Assembly (NCBI RefSeq): GCF_002139935.1
Contig: NZ_CP015578.1
Location: 1,302,001 to 1,366,000 of the forward strand
Origin: Campylobacter lanienae NCTC 13004
Lineage (GTDB): Bacteria > Campylobacterota > Campylobacteria > Campylobacterales > Campylobacteraceae
Length of the DNA: 64,000 nt
Direction: 5' to 3'
A program made the translations under genes and the position numbers. Below are positions 16,611-24,258 of the stretch, one piece after another. Below the pieces are notes generated by a model. The model saw only the letters and a program-made list of their open reading frames with translations, had not been told where the DNA came from and made no database searches. The first letter of the stretch is position 1; each line of letters begins with the position of its first letter.

Positions 16611-17951
16611 TTAACTTATAAAATAATCCCCATCAAAGCTAACAAGCGAATATTTACGCTCACTTCCTAGCCCTGTAGTTAGCTCATCAATACTTAAAAA
16701 CTCCAAGCTATCCGCACCAATAAATTTACACACCTCTCTAGCATCCATCCTAGCGCTAATTAACTCTTCATAACTTGGCGTATCGATACCATATCTACAA
16801 GGATGTTTGATCTCAGGAGCGGCAATTTTCATATGAATTTCCCTAGCGCCAGCATTGCGAAGCAGCTCTACAATCTTCTTGCTAGTTGTCCCACGCACTA
16901 TACTATCATCGATTACTACAATGCTTTTGCCTTTTAAGACACTACTCATAGGATTTAATTTTAATTTAACCTTAAGGTTTCTCATCTCTTGGGTTGGCTC
17001 TATAAAGGTCCTACCCACATAGTGATTTCTCACAATCGCCATCTCAAATGGGATTTTACTCCTAGCAGCATACCCCAAAGCCGCAGGCACACCAGAGTCC
17101 GGCACCGGCACGACAAAATCAGCCTTACAAGTGGATTTATCAGCTAGAATTTCACCAAGCTTTTTTCTAATCTCATATACATTTTTACCATCTATCACAC
17201 TATCGGGTCTAGCAAAATATATATACTCAAAAGCACAAATTCTAGGGTCTTTAGTCTCAAATAGATCTATACTTTTAAATGAGCTTTTGCCCTCTTCAAA
17301 TATAATCATCTCGCCAGGCGCTACATCACGCACAAATGTAGCCCCCACCAGATCAAAAGCACAGCTCTCACTAGCTACGATATATCCACCATCTTTTAAT
17401 CTACCTATGCTAAGAGGCCTAACGCCGTATGGATCACGCACCACAAACATCTTAGAGCGACTCAAAATCAACAAACAATACGCCCCAACGATATGCCCCA
17501 AAGCCTCTATAATGCGATCTTGTAAATTCTCTTTTTTGCTTTTAGCTATTAAATGTAAGATATTTTCTGTATCCATATTGGATTGAAATATCGCACCATC
17601 TTCGATTAATCGCTCCCTAACTTCATATTTATTAATCAAATTTCCATTATGAACGATACTAATCTCACCCAAAGAGTATTTCGCACTCACCGGCTGAGCA
17701 TCTAGCACACTATCACTTCCAGCGGTTGAATATCTATTATGCCCTATAGCCATCTGCCCTTGTAATATCTCGAAGCTAGCGCTATTAAAAACCTCAGTTA
17801 CTAATCCTCTATTTTTAATAGTTTTAATCTGATGATTATAACTAGAGCTAATCCCACTTGCCTCTTGCCCTCTATGCTGCATAGAAAACAGCCCATAATA
17901 CGCCGTTTTAGCCGCATCTTTTGAATTTATTACCCCTACTATCGCACACAT
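16611..17951 (-). CDS. purF: amidophosphoribosyltransferase
   Basis: PurF makes 5-phosphoribosylamine from PRPP and glutamine, the first committed step of purine synthesis. Cys2 directly after the initiator Met (MCAIVGVI) is the glutaminase nucleophile. SMQHRGQEASGI near residue 23 and the PRPP-binding VVIDDSIVRGTTSKKIV near residue 346 complete the picture. The length of 446 residues is normal. The gene starts one base after the dapB stop, so the pair is an operon closed by the hairpin at 16578-16601. Confidence 0.96.
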   Translation of the reverse strand: MCAIVGVINSKDAAKTAYYGLFSMQHRGQEASGISSSYNHQIKTIKNRGLVTEVFNSASFEILQGQMAIGHNRYSTAGSDSVLDAQPVSAKYSLGEISIVHNGNLINKYEVRERLIEDGAIFQSNMDTENILHLIAKSKKENLQDRIIEALGHIVGAYCLLILSRSKMFVVRDPYGVRPLSIGRLKDGGYIVASESCAFDLVGATFVRDVAPGEMIIFEEGKSSFKSIDLFETKDPRICAFEYIYFARPDSVIDGKNVYEIRKKLGEILADKSTCKADFVVPVPDSGVPAALGYAARSKIPFEMAIVRNHYVGRTFIEPTQEMRNLKVKLKLNPMSSVLKGKSIVVIDDSIVRGTTSKKIVELLRNAGAREIHMKIAAPEIKHPCRYGIDTPSYEELISARMDAREVCKFIGADSLEFLSIDELTTGLGSERKYSLVSFDGDYFIS

Positions 17952-17952
17952 T

Positions 17953-18717
17953 TTATATCCCTAAAGCATCATATATTGTATATAATTTTGGCTCTTTATT
18001 AGCTAGCCAAATTCCTGCTTTTATCGCACCTTTAGCAAATGTAGCCCTACTTGTAGCTGTGTGATTGAGCTCTATATACTCACCATCATTATAAAATCCA
18101 ACCGTATGCCTACCCACGATATCACCACCACGAAGCGACATTACAGCTATTTCATTTTTACTTCTGGGACCCATCATCCCATCACGACCACTAATCCTAA
18201 CATTTGATAAATTCAAATTCCTACCCCTAGCAGCATGCTCCCCAAGAGTCAAAGCAGTGCCACTTGGTGCGTCAATTTTATTGCGATGATGCATCTCAAT
18301 AATCTCAATATCAAATTCACTTAGCACCCTACTAGCAATCTCAGTTAAGCGATTTAGCACCGCTACGCCTAGACTCATATTTGTAGCTTGAAGTATCGGC
18401 ATAGTAGCACTTGCTAGTTTGATTAGTTCGCCCCCTTCATCGCCTAGCCCAGTTGTGCCTATAACTAGTGGTTTTGGATTTGTCCTAGCGTAATTAATTA
18501 AATTTATAGATGCCTTTGCGATACTAAAATCAATCACCACATCGCTATTATCAAACAAAACATCATATTTATCAGTAACTATCACACCATCATCCACGCT
18601 CATAGGCTCTATAGTGTATGCTACTGATAATTTAGCGTTATTAAGTCCTTTTAAATTTGCGATTATCTCGCTTCCCATCTTGCCACTTGCCCCATGCAAA
18701 CCTATACGAATCATCAT
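17953..18717 (-). CDS. dapB: 4-hydroxy-tetrahydrodipicolinate reductase
   Basis: DapB reduces the product of DapA with NAD(P)H on the way to diaminopimelate and lysine. It has the Rossmann motif [13 protein letters not shown] at the start, the IGTTG turn, and the active-site [16 protein letters not shown] near residues 141-156. Two ATG codons are adjacent at the start; AAAAGGG lies just upstream. It leads a two-gene operon with purF. The succinylase partner dapD is about 4 kb away on the other strand. Confidence 0.95.
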   Translation of the reverse strand: MMIRIGLHGASGKMGSEIIANLKGLNNAKLSVAYTIEPMSVDDGVIVTDKYDVLFDNSDVVIDFSIAKASINLINYARTNPKPLVIGTTGLGDEGGELIKLASATMPILQATNMSLGVAVLNRLTEIASRVLSEFDIEIIEMHHRNKIDAPSGTALTLGEHAARGRNLNLSNVRISGRDGMMGPRSKNEIAVMSLRGGDIVGRHTVGFYNDGEYIELNHTATSRATFAKGAIKAGIWLANKEPKLYTIYDALGI

Positions 18718-18744
18718 CGCCCTTTTTGGATAAATTAAAGTTTT

Positions 18745-18750
18745 ATTCTA
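18745..18750 (-). promoter_or_regulatory. probable -10 box of the dapB-purF operon
   Basis: Minus strand TAGAAT, 28 bases upstream of the dapB start, in an A-rich context. One base differs from TATAAT and there is no clear -35, which is usual for this genus. Confidence 0.4.
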
Positions 18751-18831
18751 GCTAAAAAAAGATAAAAAATAGCAAATTTACAAATATGATTTAAGCTTAT
18801 ACCTTCCGCAAAATCATTTTTAATAAATCTT

Positions 18832-18888
18832 AAAGAGTTTTAATAAAATTTTAAATTTACTAAAAAAGATTTGGGGCGGATAACTGGG
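18832..18888 (+). repeat. imperfect 57-bp direct repeat, copy A
   Basis: Begins AAAGAGTTTT and ends GGATAACTGGG. It matches copy B at 19296-19353 over essentially its whole length with a handful of substitutions and one indel. The best-conserved parts are AAAGAGTTTT, AATAAAAT, CTAAAAA and GATAACTGGG. The two copies are 464 bases apart and frame the first half of the palindrome cluster. Confidence 0.75.
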
Positions 18889-19053
18889 AAAGCTCATTTA
18901 AGACTTCAAATTTTTACTAAAATTTTTAGTTTTAGAAAATTTAAATTTTGAATTTATTTTTCTTTTTTGTAAATTTAGAATATTATATAAATTTATTATT
19001 ATAAGTTTATTTTCTTTTTTAAGTGGGAAGGGGAGCGCTTTTTTGGCAGCTGA

Positions 19054-19503
19054 GTAGCGTGACAGCAAAAACGATGTAAATCATCGTTTGCGACGCTACG
19101 AAGGATAGCAACACCTTGGCTTCCCCCTTAACAACCCCTAACCCCCTGAAAAGCCTTCTATTTCTAACTTCGCAGGTCAGCAAAGCCGACCTTTGCGATG
19201 AAGGGCTACGCCCTTTCAAAACCCCTAAAGCCCCGCAAGCGGGGTACCCCATTGCTGTGCTTCGCACAGATTTAACTAATTTTATTAAAAACTCAAAAGA
19301 GTTTTTAATAAAATATTTAACTTGCTAAAAAGGTTTTGGAGCAGATAACTGGGGTACCCCACGAAGTGGGGCTTTAGGTGGGTCAAGGGCGAATGGGTCA
19401 CATTCCAAATTTTCGCCACAAAACAACCATTTAAGGTTGTTTTGCTATTGCGAAAATTTTATCGCAAAGACTAGCTTTGCTAGTCTGCGAAGTAAAAAAT
19501 AAA
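19054..19503. repeat. cluster of about ten short GC-rich palindromes
   Basis: Perfect inverted repeats follow one another: GTAGCGT/ACGCTAC (19054-19099) enclosing AAACGATG/CATCGTTT (19069-19089); GCAAAG/CTTTGC (19180-19196); AAGGGC-TAC-GCCCTT (19201-19215); CCCCGC-AA-GCGGGG (19231-19244); CTGTGC-TTC-GCACAG (19255-19269); a 16-bp stem at 19279-19314; CCCCAC-GAA-GTGGGG (19357-19371); AAAACAACC/GGTTGTTTT (19420-19443); TTGCGA/TCGCAA (19448-19467); AGACTAGC-TTT-GCTAGTCT (19468-19486). GGGGTACCCC occurs twice (19241, 19351). Composition is far more GC-rich than the surroundings. It looks like an assembled set of mobile palindromes or a structured RNA, not protein-coding sequence. Confidence 0.8.
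19296..19353 (+). repeat. imperfect 57-bp direct repeat, copy B
   Basis: Second copy of the element at 18832-18888, again ending GGATAACTGGG-like (GCAGATAACTGGG). Its first bases form the right arm of the 16-bp stem at 19279-19314, which has a loop of AAAA and could act as a terminator. Confidence 0.75.
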
Positions 19504-19541
19504 AATAATTTAAACCTGTGCGAAGCACAGATTAAATTATT
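19504..19541 (-). terminator. flagellin rho-independent terminator
   Basis: On the minus strand AATAATTTAATCTGTGC pairs across a TTC loop with GCACAG and an AT-rich arm, followed by TTTATTTTTT. The stem begins within the flagellin stop codon. The core CTGTGC/GCACAG is the same palindrome that occurs at 19255-19269, so the terminator itself may be made from one of the cluster's palindromes. Confidence 0.8.
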
Positions 19542-21108
19542 GTAACAATCTTAATATATTTTGTTGGACGGCGTTGGCTTGGCTCATGGCGTAGCTACCA
19601 CTTTGAGCTAGGATATTGAATTTAGAGAAATTCGCACTCTCACTAGCAAAATCCACATCCCTTATCTGACTTTCAGCTGATTTGACATTGACTTGGGTAA
19701 CTGTGATGTTATTGATAGTTGCTACTAATTGGTTTTGGACTGAGCCTAGATCTGCTCTTAGTTTATCCAAAGTTTTTCTAGCTGATTCTGCTACATCCAC
19801 CATAGCTTGAGCACCACCATAGGTATTTACCCCACCGGCTTGAGCCGCTTGACCATAAGCTGCAGAATAGCCACCATCGAAGAAGCCCATAGCCTTAGCG
19901 GTAGCAAAATCAATTGTTCCAGCATTCATATATTTTAAATTTACGCTTGATTGATTATAAGTTGCTGAAGCGATAGAAGCTACAGTTATAGCTGCTGCCG
20001 ACATACCAGACACAATAGACATATTATTTAAACCAACTTTTATATCTCTAGCATCTTGGCGGACAAATGTGATAGTTCCTAAATAAACCGTACCAGCACT
20101 ATGCGCCGGACCACCTAAGGATGCACCAGTTCTGGCACTAAATACTGTAGTTGCAGTAGCAGAGAATGCTGCTATTCTTATAGCTCTACCATCTTTAGCA
20201 GCTAAGACTAGTCTTCCGTTATCCAAACTAGCTTCTACGCCTGTTTCATCTTTTTTAGCATTAATTGCTCCAATTAGAGCGTTATCACTATCATTAGCTT
20301 TTACGGTTACATTACCTATACTAACGCCATTAATGATTAAATCTCTTACGGTACCTGCAGCTACAACACCCAAAATTTGAGTATTATTTACATTTACCTT
20401 TACGCCAGTTTTATCACTTACGCCGTTCATCATTTCAGCTACAGCTTTGTAGCCATCTGATTTAAATGTGTCATTATCTATTTTTTGAAATTCATAACCG
20501 CCAGGGTAACCATCAATTCCGCTTAATTTAACTGCTACGCCTGATAGTGTTGAAATAGATGAAAATATCGCATTATTCGTAGTCTCAAACCTAGTATGCC
20601 CAATTGTATTTGAGTTTGTAGCACCTATGCTTACTTTAGCTGTTTCATTGCTATAAGCACCTATTTGGAAGTTTTTATTGCTAAAATTTCCATTTAAGAG
20701 TTGTTGGCCATTAAAGCTTGTAGTAGTAGCTATCATATCTAGCTCTTCAAGAAGTCTGCTAATATCATTTTGAAGGGCTCTTCTAGAATCACTATTTTGA
20801 CCATCTTGAGCTGCTTGGATAGCTTTGGTTTTAATAGTATCTAGTATTTTAATCTGTTCATCCATAGCTTTATCAGCTGTTTGAACTATACCTATTGCGT
20901 CATTACCATTAGATATAGCTTGACCTAATGAGTTGGCTTGGCTTTTTAGTGAGTCAGCAATAACTAAGCCAGAAGCATCATCAGCTGCTGTTTGAATTCT
21001 AAGGCCTGAACTAAGGCGACCAAGTGAGCTACTAAGTGCTCTATCTGTGATTTGTGAGTTAGCATGAGCATTCATCGCTGCTATGTTAGTGTTGATTCTA
21101 AAACTCAT
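19537..21108 (-). CDS. flaA: flagellin
   Basis: The structural subunit of the flagellar filament, exported by the type III apparatus. The 523-residue protein has the conserved D0/D1 N-terminus (MSFRINTNIAAMNAHANS through SFNGQQLLNGNFSNKNFQIG, about residues 1-155). A variable, Ser/Thr/Ala-rich central domain follows (about 160-430), then the conserved C-terminal helices ending in QSGSYAMSQANAVQQNILRLLQ. The variable part is the usual site of O-glycosylation in Campylobacter. A sigma-28 promoter precedes it (CGATAT at 21164-21169), with an AAGGAAC ribosome site. Only one flagellin gene is present here; there is no tandem flaB as in C. jejuni. Confidence 0.95.
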   Translation of the reverse strand: MSFRINTNIAAMNAHANSQITDRALSSSLGRLSSGLRIQTAADDASGLVIADSLKSQANSLGQAISNGNDAIGIVQTADKAMDEQIKILDTIKTKAIQAAQDGQNSDSRRALQNDISRLLEELDMIATTTSFNGQQLLNGNFSNKNFQIGAYSNETAKVSIGATNSNTIGHTRFETTNNAIFSSISTLSGVAVKLSGIDGYPGGYEFQKIDNDTFKSDGYKAVAEMMNGVSDKTGVKVNVNNTQILGVVAAGTVRDLIINGVSIGNVTVKANDSDNALIGAINAKKDETGVEASLDNGRLVLAAKDGRAIRIAAFSATATTVFSARTGASLGGPAHSAGTVYLGTITFVRQDARDIKVGLNNMSIVSGMSAAAITVASIASATYNQSSVNLKYMNAGTIDFATAKAMGFFDGGYSAAYGQAAQAGGVNTYGGAQAMVDVAESARKTLDKLRADLGSVQNQLVATINNITVTQVNVKSAESQIRDVDFASESANFSKFNILAQSGSYAMSQANAVQQNILRLLQ

Positions 21109-21163
21109 ATTTGTTCCTTTTTGGAAGATTTAAGCTTAATCCTTTGCTTAAGCATATTTCATT

Positions 21164-21190
21164 ATATCGCACGAAAGATTAAAATATTAA
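21164..21190 (-). promoter_or_regulatory. sigma-28 (FliA) promoter of flagellin
   Basis: Minus strand reads TAATATTTTAATC, a 7-base gap, then CGATAT at 21164-21169, matching the Campylobacter sigma-28 pattern with a CGATWT -10 core. The same bases also contain TATAAT (21161-21166), so a sigma-70 contribution is possible. The predicted leader is about 50 bases. Confidence 0.75.
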
Positions 21191-21193
21191 TAT

Positions 21194-21204
21194 GGGGGGG
21201 GGGG
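21194..21204. repeat. 11-base G homopolymer (poly-C on the flagellin strand)
   Basis: Eleven consecutive G on the plus strand. It ends about 4 bases upstream of the -35 half of the flagellin sigma-28 promoter and 86 bases from the flagellin ATG. Runs of this length of G or C are the typical phase-variable tracts of Campylobacter genomes. It is not inside any believable gene. Confidence 0.9.
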
Positions 21205-21507
21205 AATTCACTAAATTTTTTAAAAAATTTAAAAAATTTTATATAAATTTCCCTTTTGGGCTTAAATATCACTTAAATTAATTATATTTTAATGGTTAGT
21301 TGTAAGCAATATAATGGTAAAAAATTAAAGCAAAATGGATTAAAATGAATTTGTAATGAGAATGTAATTAAATTTTAGATTTTTGGTGTTGTGATCAAGC
21401 TAAATGGAGTTTGGATATCCGGTTATCTCGCATTTAGCATAATCATCTTTTGATATTGTTAACAAATTAGGAGATTTAAATTTGCTATTTTATAAATTTA
21501 AGTGAGT
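21205..21507. other. gene-free AT-rich interval upstream of flagellin and downstream of the cupin gene
   Basis: About 300 bases with no supported coding sequence. It has A/T-rich words next to the poly-G tract, and a weak all-AT inverted repeat TTAAATTT/AAATTTAA (21476-21501) just past the cupin stop that could end the leftward infB-operon transcript. Nothing else stands out. Confidence 0.5.
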
Positions 21508-21894
21508 TTATAGCCAACTTGGTTTTTCACTATTTAACTCACCATCTCCGTAGCTAAACTGCTCTAAGCTACCGGCTTTACATTGGATACAGATATATTT
21601 CAAATCGCTTTTAGAGTTTGCTTTAAAGCATCTTTTGCCCTCTGGGTCTATACGCAAGATATCGCCACCATTTACTTCAAACTCTTCGCCATCAATATAC
21701 AAAACTCCACTCCCCTCAAGCACTATATAGACCTCTTCGTTTTGCTTATGAGAATGGACAAAAGGCACGCTATCACCGGCTTTTAAGTGATTTATAGAGA
21801 CTTCACAGCCTGTTAAATTCAGCTCATCATGAAACTCGCTTCTAGGGCTATCTTTGCTAGATATTACCTTATAATTTTTACCTGATTTTGTCAT
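21508..21894 (-). CDS. small cupin-domain protein
   Basis: A single-domain 128-residue cupin. The first cupin motif is VPFVHSHKQNEEVYIVLEGSG (about residues 42-62), with two His and a Glu that would bind a metal, and the second is the weaker GGDILRIDPEGKR strand. Members include dioxygenases, isomerases and sugar-binding proteins; the substrate cannot be inferred. It is the last gene of a leftward run, 30 bases after the LOG-family gene, with GGAGTC upstream of its ATG. Confidence 0.8.
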   Translation of the reverse strand: MTKSGKNYKVISSKDSPRSEFHDELNLTGCEVSINHLKAGDSVPFVHSHKQNEEVYIVLEGSGVLYIDGEEFEVNGGDILRIDPEGKRCFKANSKSDLKYICIQCKAGSLEQFSYGDGELNSEKPSWL

Positions 21895-21924
21895 TTTGAC
21901 TCCTTAAATTGATTTAACTAAAAA

Positions 21925-22449
21925 TTAAGATTTTATAAACTCTAAAATTTCATCTACATCATCTATTAATCTATAAAATTCACTATCATAATCTATCAAT
22001 CCATCATCAGCTAAGCGTTTGAAAAACTCGAAAAGCAACGACCAAAATTCGCTTTGGACAAATACAACTTTATGCTCTTTTATCTTAGTTTGAGCTAAAG
22101 TCATCACCTCAAAAACCTCATCTAAAGTCCCAAATCCACCTGGCAAAATGATAAAAGCAGAGCTATCTTTTATCAAAGCGTGTTTGCGATCTCTCAAATT
22201 ATCCATGGTTACTACAGCACTACAATACGAATTTGGGTGCTGCTCATTTGGCAAAACAACATTATAGCCGATGCTCTCTCCACCCGCTTCAAATGCTCCA
22301 CGATTCGCTGCTTCCATAATGCCACCAGCGCCTCCAGTTATCACGCCATAACCAGCCTTAGCCAAGGCCGCCGCAATCTCATAAGCCTTTTTATAATGTA
22401 TATTTGTATCATCCAATCTTGATGAGCCAAAAATCGTTACATACTTCAT
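21925..22449 (-). CDS. LOG-family protein (TIGR00730, Rossmann fold)
   Basis: A 174-residue protein with the family signature PGGFGTLDEVFEV (about residues 103-115) and the preceding GGAGGIMEAANRGA. LOG-family enzymes hydrolyse nucleoside 5'-monophosphates to base plus ribose 5-phosphate, known as cytokinin-activating enzymes in plants; the natural substrate in Campylobacter is not established. The ATG overlaps the ribD stop by four bases, so it is part of the infB-rimP-ribD operon. Confidence 0.88.
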   Translation of the reverse strand: MKYVTIFGSSRLDDTNIHYKKAYEIAAALAKAGYGVITGGAGGIMEAANRGAFEAGGESIGYNVVLPNEQHPNSYCSAVVTMDNLRDRKHALIKDSSAFIILPGGFGTLDEVFEVMTLAQTKIKEHKVVFVQSEFWSLLFEFFKRLADDGLIDYDSEFYRLIDDVDEILEFIKS

Positions 22450-23465
22450 TTTTGCTCCGAATTTACTCTTTTACACCACAAGAGCTCACCATCATCTAAT
22501 CTCGTTCTATGTAGAATATTTAATTTTAAATTTAGCTTTATATTTTCAGCCATTTTAAACTCATTTGAGCGATATATCAAGATCCACTCTACCCTAGAAT
22601 CTAAATTTTTTAAGAAATTTTCGCCACCTTCTATCATCACAAATCTCTTTTCAAAAGCTAGTTTTAGGGAATTTGAGATAGTAACTTCTCTATTTGACAC
22701 TTTAAAAAGCGGTATTTGTCTATCAAATTCAAATTTAGATGAGTATATCAAGATATTTGGCGCTCTATCATTAGCTAGTCTTGCGTCTAAAATCGGTCTA
22801 TCTATGCCAACTGTATTACCGCCAACTACCATAAGATCAACTAATGAGCGAATTTGATGAGTGTGAGCTCTGCTAGTTAAATTTGATATCACACCGCCAG
22901 TTGCTACGCCATTTTGCGTTAAGGCAATTTTAAAAAATATAAAATTCCCACTTTGCCATCTAAGAAATGGCTCAAGCAACTCATCACACTCCTTAGCACA
23001 AACTCCAATATCTATCTCCACGCCATTATCAGCCAAAAGCTTAGCCCCGCCCTTAGCATGCTCACCTAAATCCTTTGAGCCGATCACAACTCGCCTTGCC
23101 CCCATAGCAAGAATTAAACTCGCACAAGGTGGCGTCTTGCCTTGATGAGCGCATGGCTCTAGCGTCACATAATAGGTGGAGTTTTTAAGCAAATTTCGGT
23201 GATTTTGGATTATGAGATTATATAGCTCATTTGGATTTTTAGCGGCAGCAAATATGCTTTTTAAACTGCTATCTTTGCTCTCTAAAGCCTCTTTTGTCGC
23301 ATTTAATTCAGCGTGAGCCTCTCCGGCTTTTTGGTGAGCACAAATAGATAAAATCTTGCCATTTTCATCTAAAATCACAGCCCCAACTGCAGGATTAGGA
23401 TAGGTCAAAAGCTGATAATCCCACGCTTTATCAATAGCTAAAGATAGATAAAACTCATCACTCAT
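22446..23465 (-). CDS. ribD: riboflavin biosynthesis deaminase/reductase
   Basis: RibD deaminates and then reduces the pyrimidine intermediate of riboflavin synthesis. The N-terminal deaminase domain carries the zinc motif HAELNATKEAL and the YVTLEPCAHQGKTPPC block. The C-terminal half is the reductase (LTQNGVATGG..., LMVVGGNTVGIDRP). I take the ATG at 23465 just after the rimP stop; a GTG three codons earlier is possible. The product has about 339 residues. Confidence 0.92.
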   Translation of the reverse strand: MSDEFYLSLAIDKAWDYQLLTYPNPAVGAVILDENGKILSICAHQKAGEAHAELNATKEALESKDSSLKSIFAAAKNPNELYNLIIQNHRNLLKNSTYYVTLEPCAHQGKTPPCASLILAMGARRVVIGSKDLGEHAKGGAKLLADNGVEIDIGVCAKECDELLEPFLRWQSGNFIFFKIALTQNGVATGGVISNLTSRAHTHQIRSLVDLMVVGGNTVGIDRPILDARLANDRAPNILIYSSKFEFDRQIPLFKVSNREVTISNSLKLAFEKRFVMIEGGENFLKNLDSRVEWILIYRSNEFKMAENIKLNLKLNILHRTRLDDGELLWCKRVNSEQK

Positions 23466-23467
23466 AG

Positions 23468-23893
23468 TTACCACTGGATGAAGGTTTTGGCTTTTTTGAT
23501 ATCATTAAAATTTACGCTTACATTACCTTCATCGCTATTAATCAATATATCATTGCCATTTACACTTATTATTTTACCAACTATTTGGCTCTTATCATTT
23601 AGAGTTACCTTCGCCATCTCACCAATACTTTTGGCAAAGTGATCTATCTTGCTTAGTTTTCGCTCAAGCCCTGGACTAGAAACTTCTAAAACCCAATCCC
23701 CACTAACTGGCGGCATAACATCATAAATAGGCGATAAAAGCTTACTAACAACCTCGCAATCATCCAAGCTCACACCACCACTTTTGGTTATATAAACTCT
23801 ATAAATTTGGCGGCCATTTTCGTTGGCTATCTCTGTATCATACAGAGCCACGCCGCAATCATTTAATAACTTTTCTAACTCTTCTAAATTCAC
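23468..23893 (-). CDS. rimP: ribosome maturation factor RimP
   Basis: A 141-residue protein needed for 30S subunit maturation. The conserved block DDCEVVSKLLSPIYD...GDWVLEVSSPGLERKL (about residues 40-80) identifies RimP, with the SH3-like C-terminal part following. Its ATG overlaps the rbfA stop by four bases. The order infB-rbfA-rimP groups ribosome assembly and initiation factors in one transcript. Confidence 0.93.
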   Translation of the reverse strand: MNLEELEKLLNDCGVALYDTEIANENGRQIYRVYITKSGGVSLDDCEVVSKLLSPIYDVMPPVSGDWVLEVSSPGLERKLSKIDHFAKSIGEMAKVTLNDKSQIVGKIISVNGNDILINSDEGNVSVNFNDIKKAKTFIQW

Positions 23894-24258
23894 TTTTTAC
23901 CCTTTTGTAACTCATCAGCAACTTTAGCAAATAGAGCGTCTATATGATTTTGATACTTTAACCTATCATCAAAGATAAAATGAAAATTTGGAGCCCTATA
24001 CCACCCTTCGGCTGCCATACAATGATTTTGGATATGGCGACTAATCTTTTTAAGATGAGATAATATATAGGCTTGTTCCTTCTCATCAAAATTCATCTTA
24101 TCTAAATATACAAAGGCATCATATCTACCCTTTTTACACTCAACATCAGTAACACAAAGTCCCTTTAAATACTCATCTTCAAGAGTGCTTAGGGCTTCTG
24201 GAATTAGCTCTTTTAATATGCTTTGGGTGCGAAGTCTTTTTAACTCAGCGGGGTTCAT
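23890..24258 (-). CDS. rbfA: 30S ribosome-binding factor RbfA
   Basis: A 122-residue KH-fold protein that binds immature 30S subunits near the 5' helix of 16S rRNA. The N-terminus [23 protein letters not shown] and the C-terminal [18 protein letters not shown] pattern are typical. Start overlaps the infB stop by four bases, stop overlaps the rimP start by four bases. Confidence 0.92.
   Translation of the reverse strand: MNPAELKRLRTQSILKELIPEALSTLEDEYLKGLCVTDVECKKGRYDAFVYLDKMNFDEKEQAYILSHLKKISRHIQNHCMAAEGWYRAPNFHFIFDDRLKYQNHIDALFAKVADELQKGKK

Larger units (their letters stand above)
18718..19053. other. gene-free AT-rich spacer between dapB and the palindrome cluster
   Basis: No convincing coding sequence on either strand. 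Apart from the dapB promoter at its start, it holds the first copy of a 57-bp direct repeat (18832-18888). A strongly A/T-biased stretch (about 18896-19020) follows, made mostly of AAATTT-type words. It ends abruptly at the much more GC-rich palindrome cluster. Confidence 0.6.

Noticed and set aside
19019-19328. Two overlapping open frames on opposite strands (82 and 70 codons) in the palindrome cluster
   Set aside because: They arise from the GC-rich palindromes, have no ribosome site or recognisable domain, and mirror each other on both strands.
21064-21246. 60-codon frame on the plus strand running through the G11 tract
   Set aside because: It is antisense to the flagellin N-terminus and promoter, with low-complexity Asn/Lys/Phe-rich sequence at its end; the tract is better read as non-coding.
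21109-21507. A second flagellin gene or a sigma-54 promoter
   Set aside because: No second flagellin coding sequence is present, and no GG-N10-GC element with the right context is seen upstream of flagellin.
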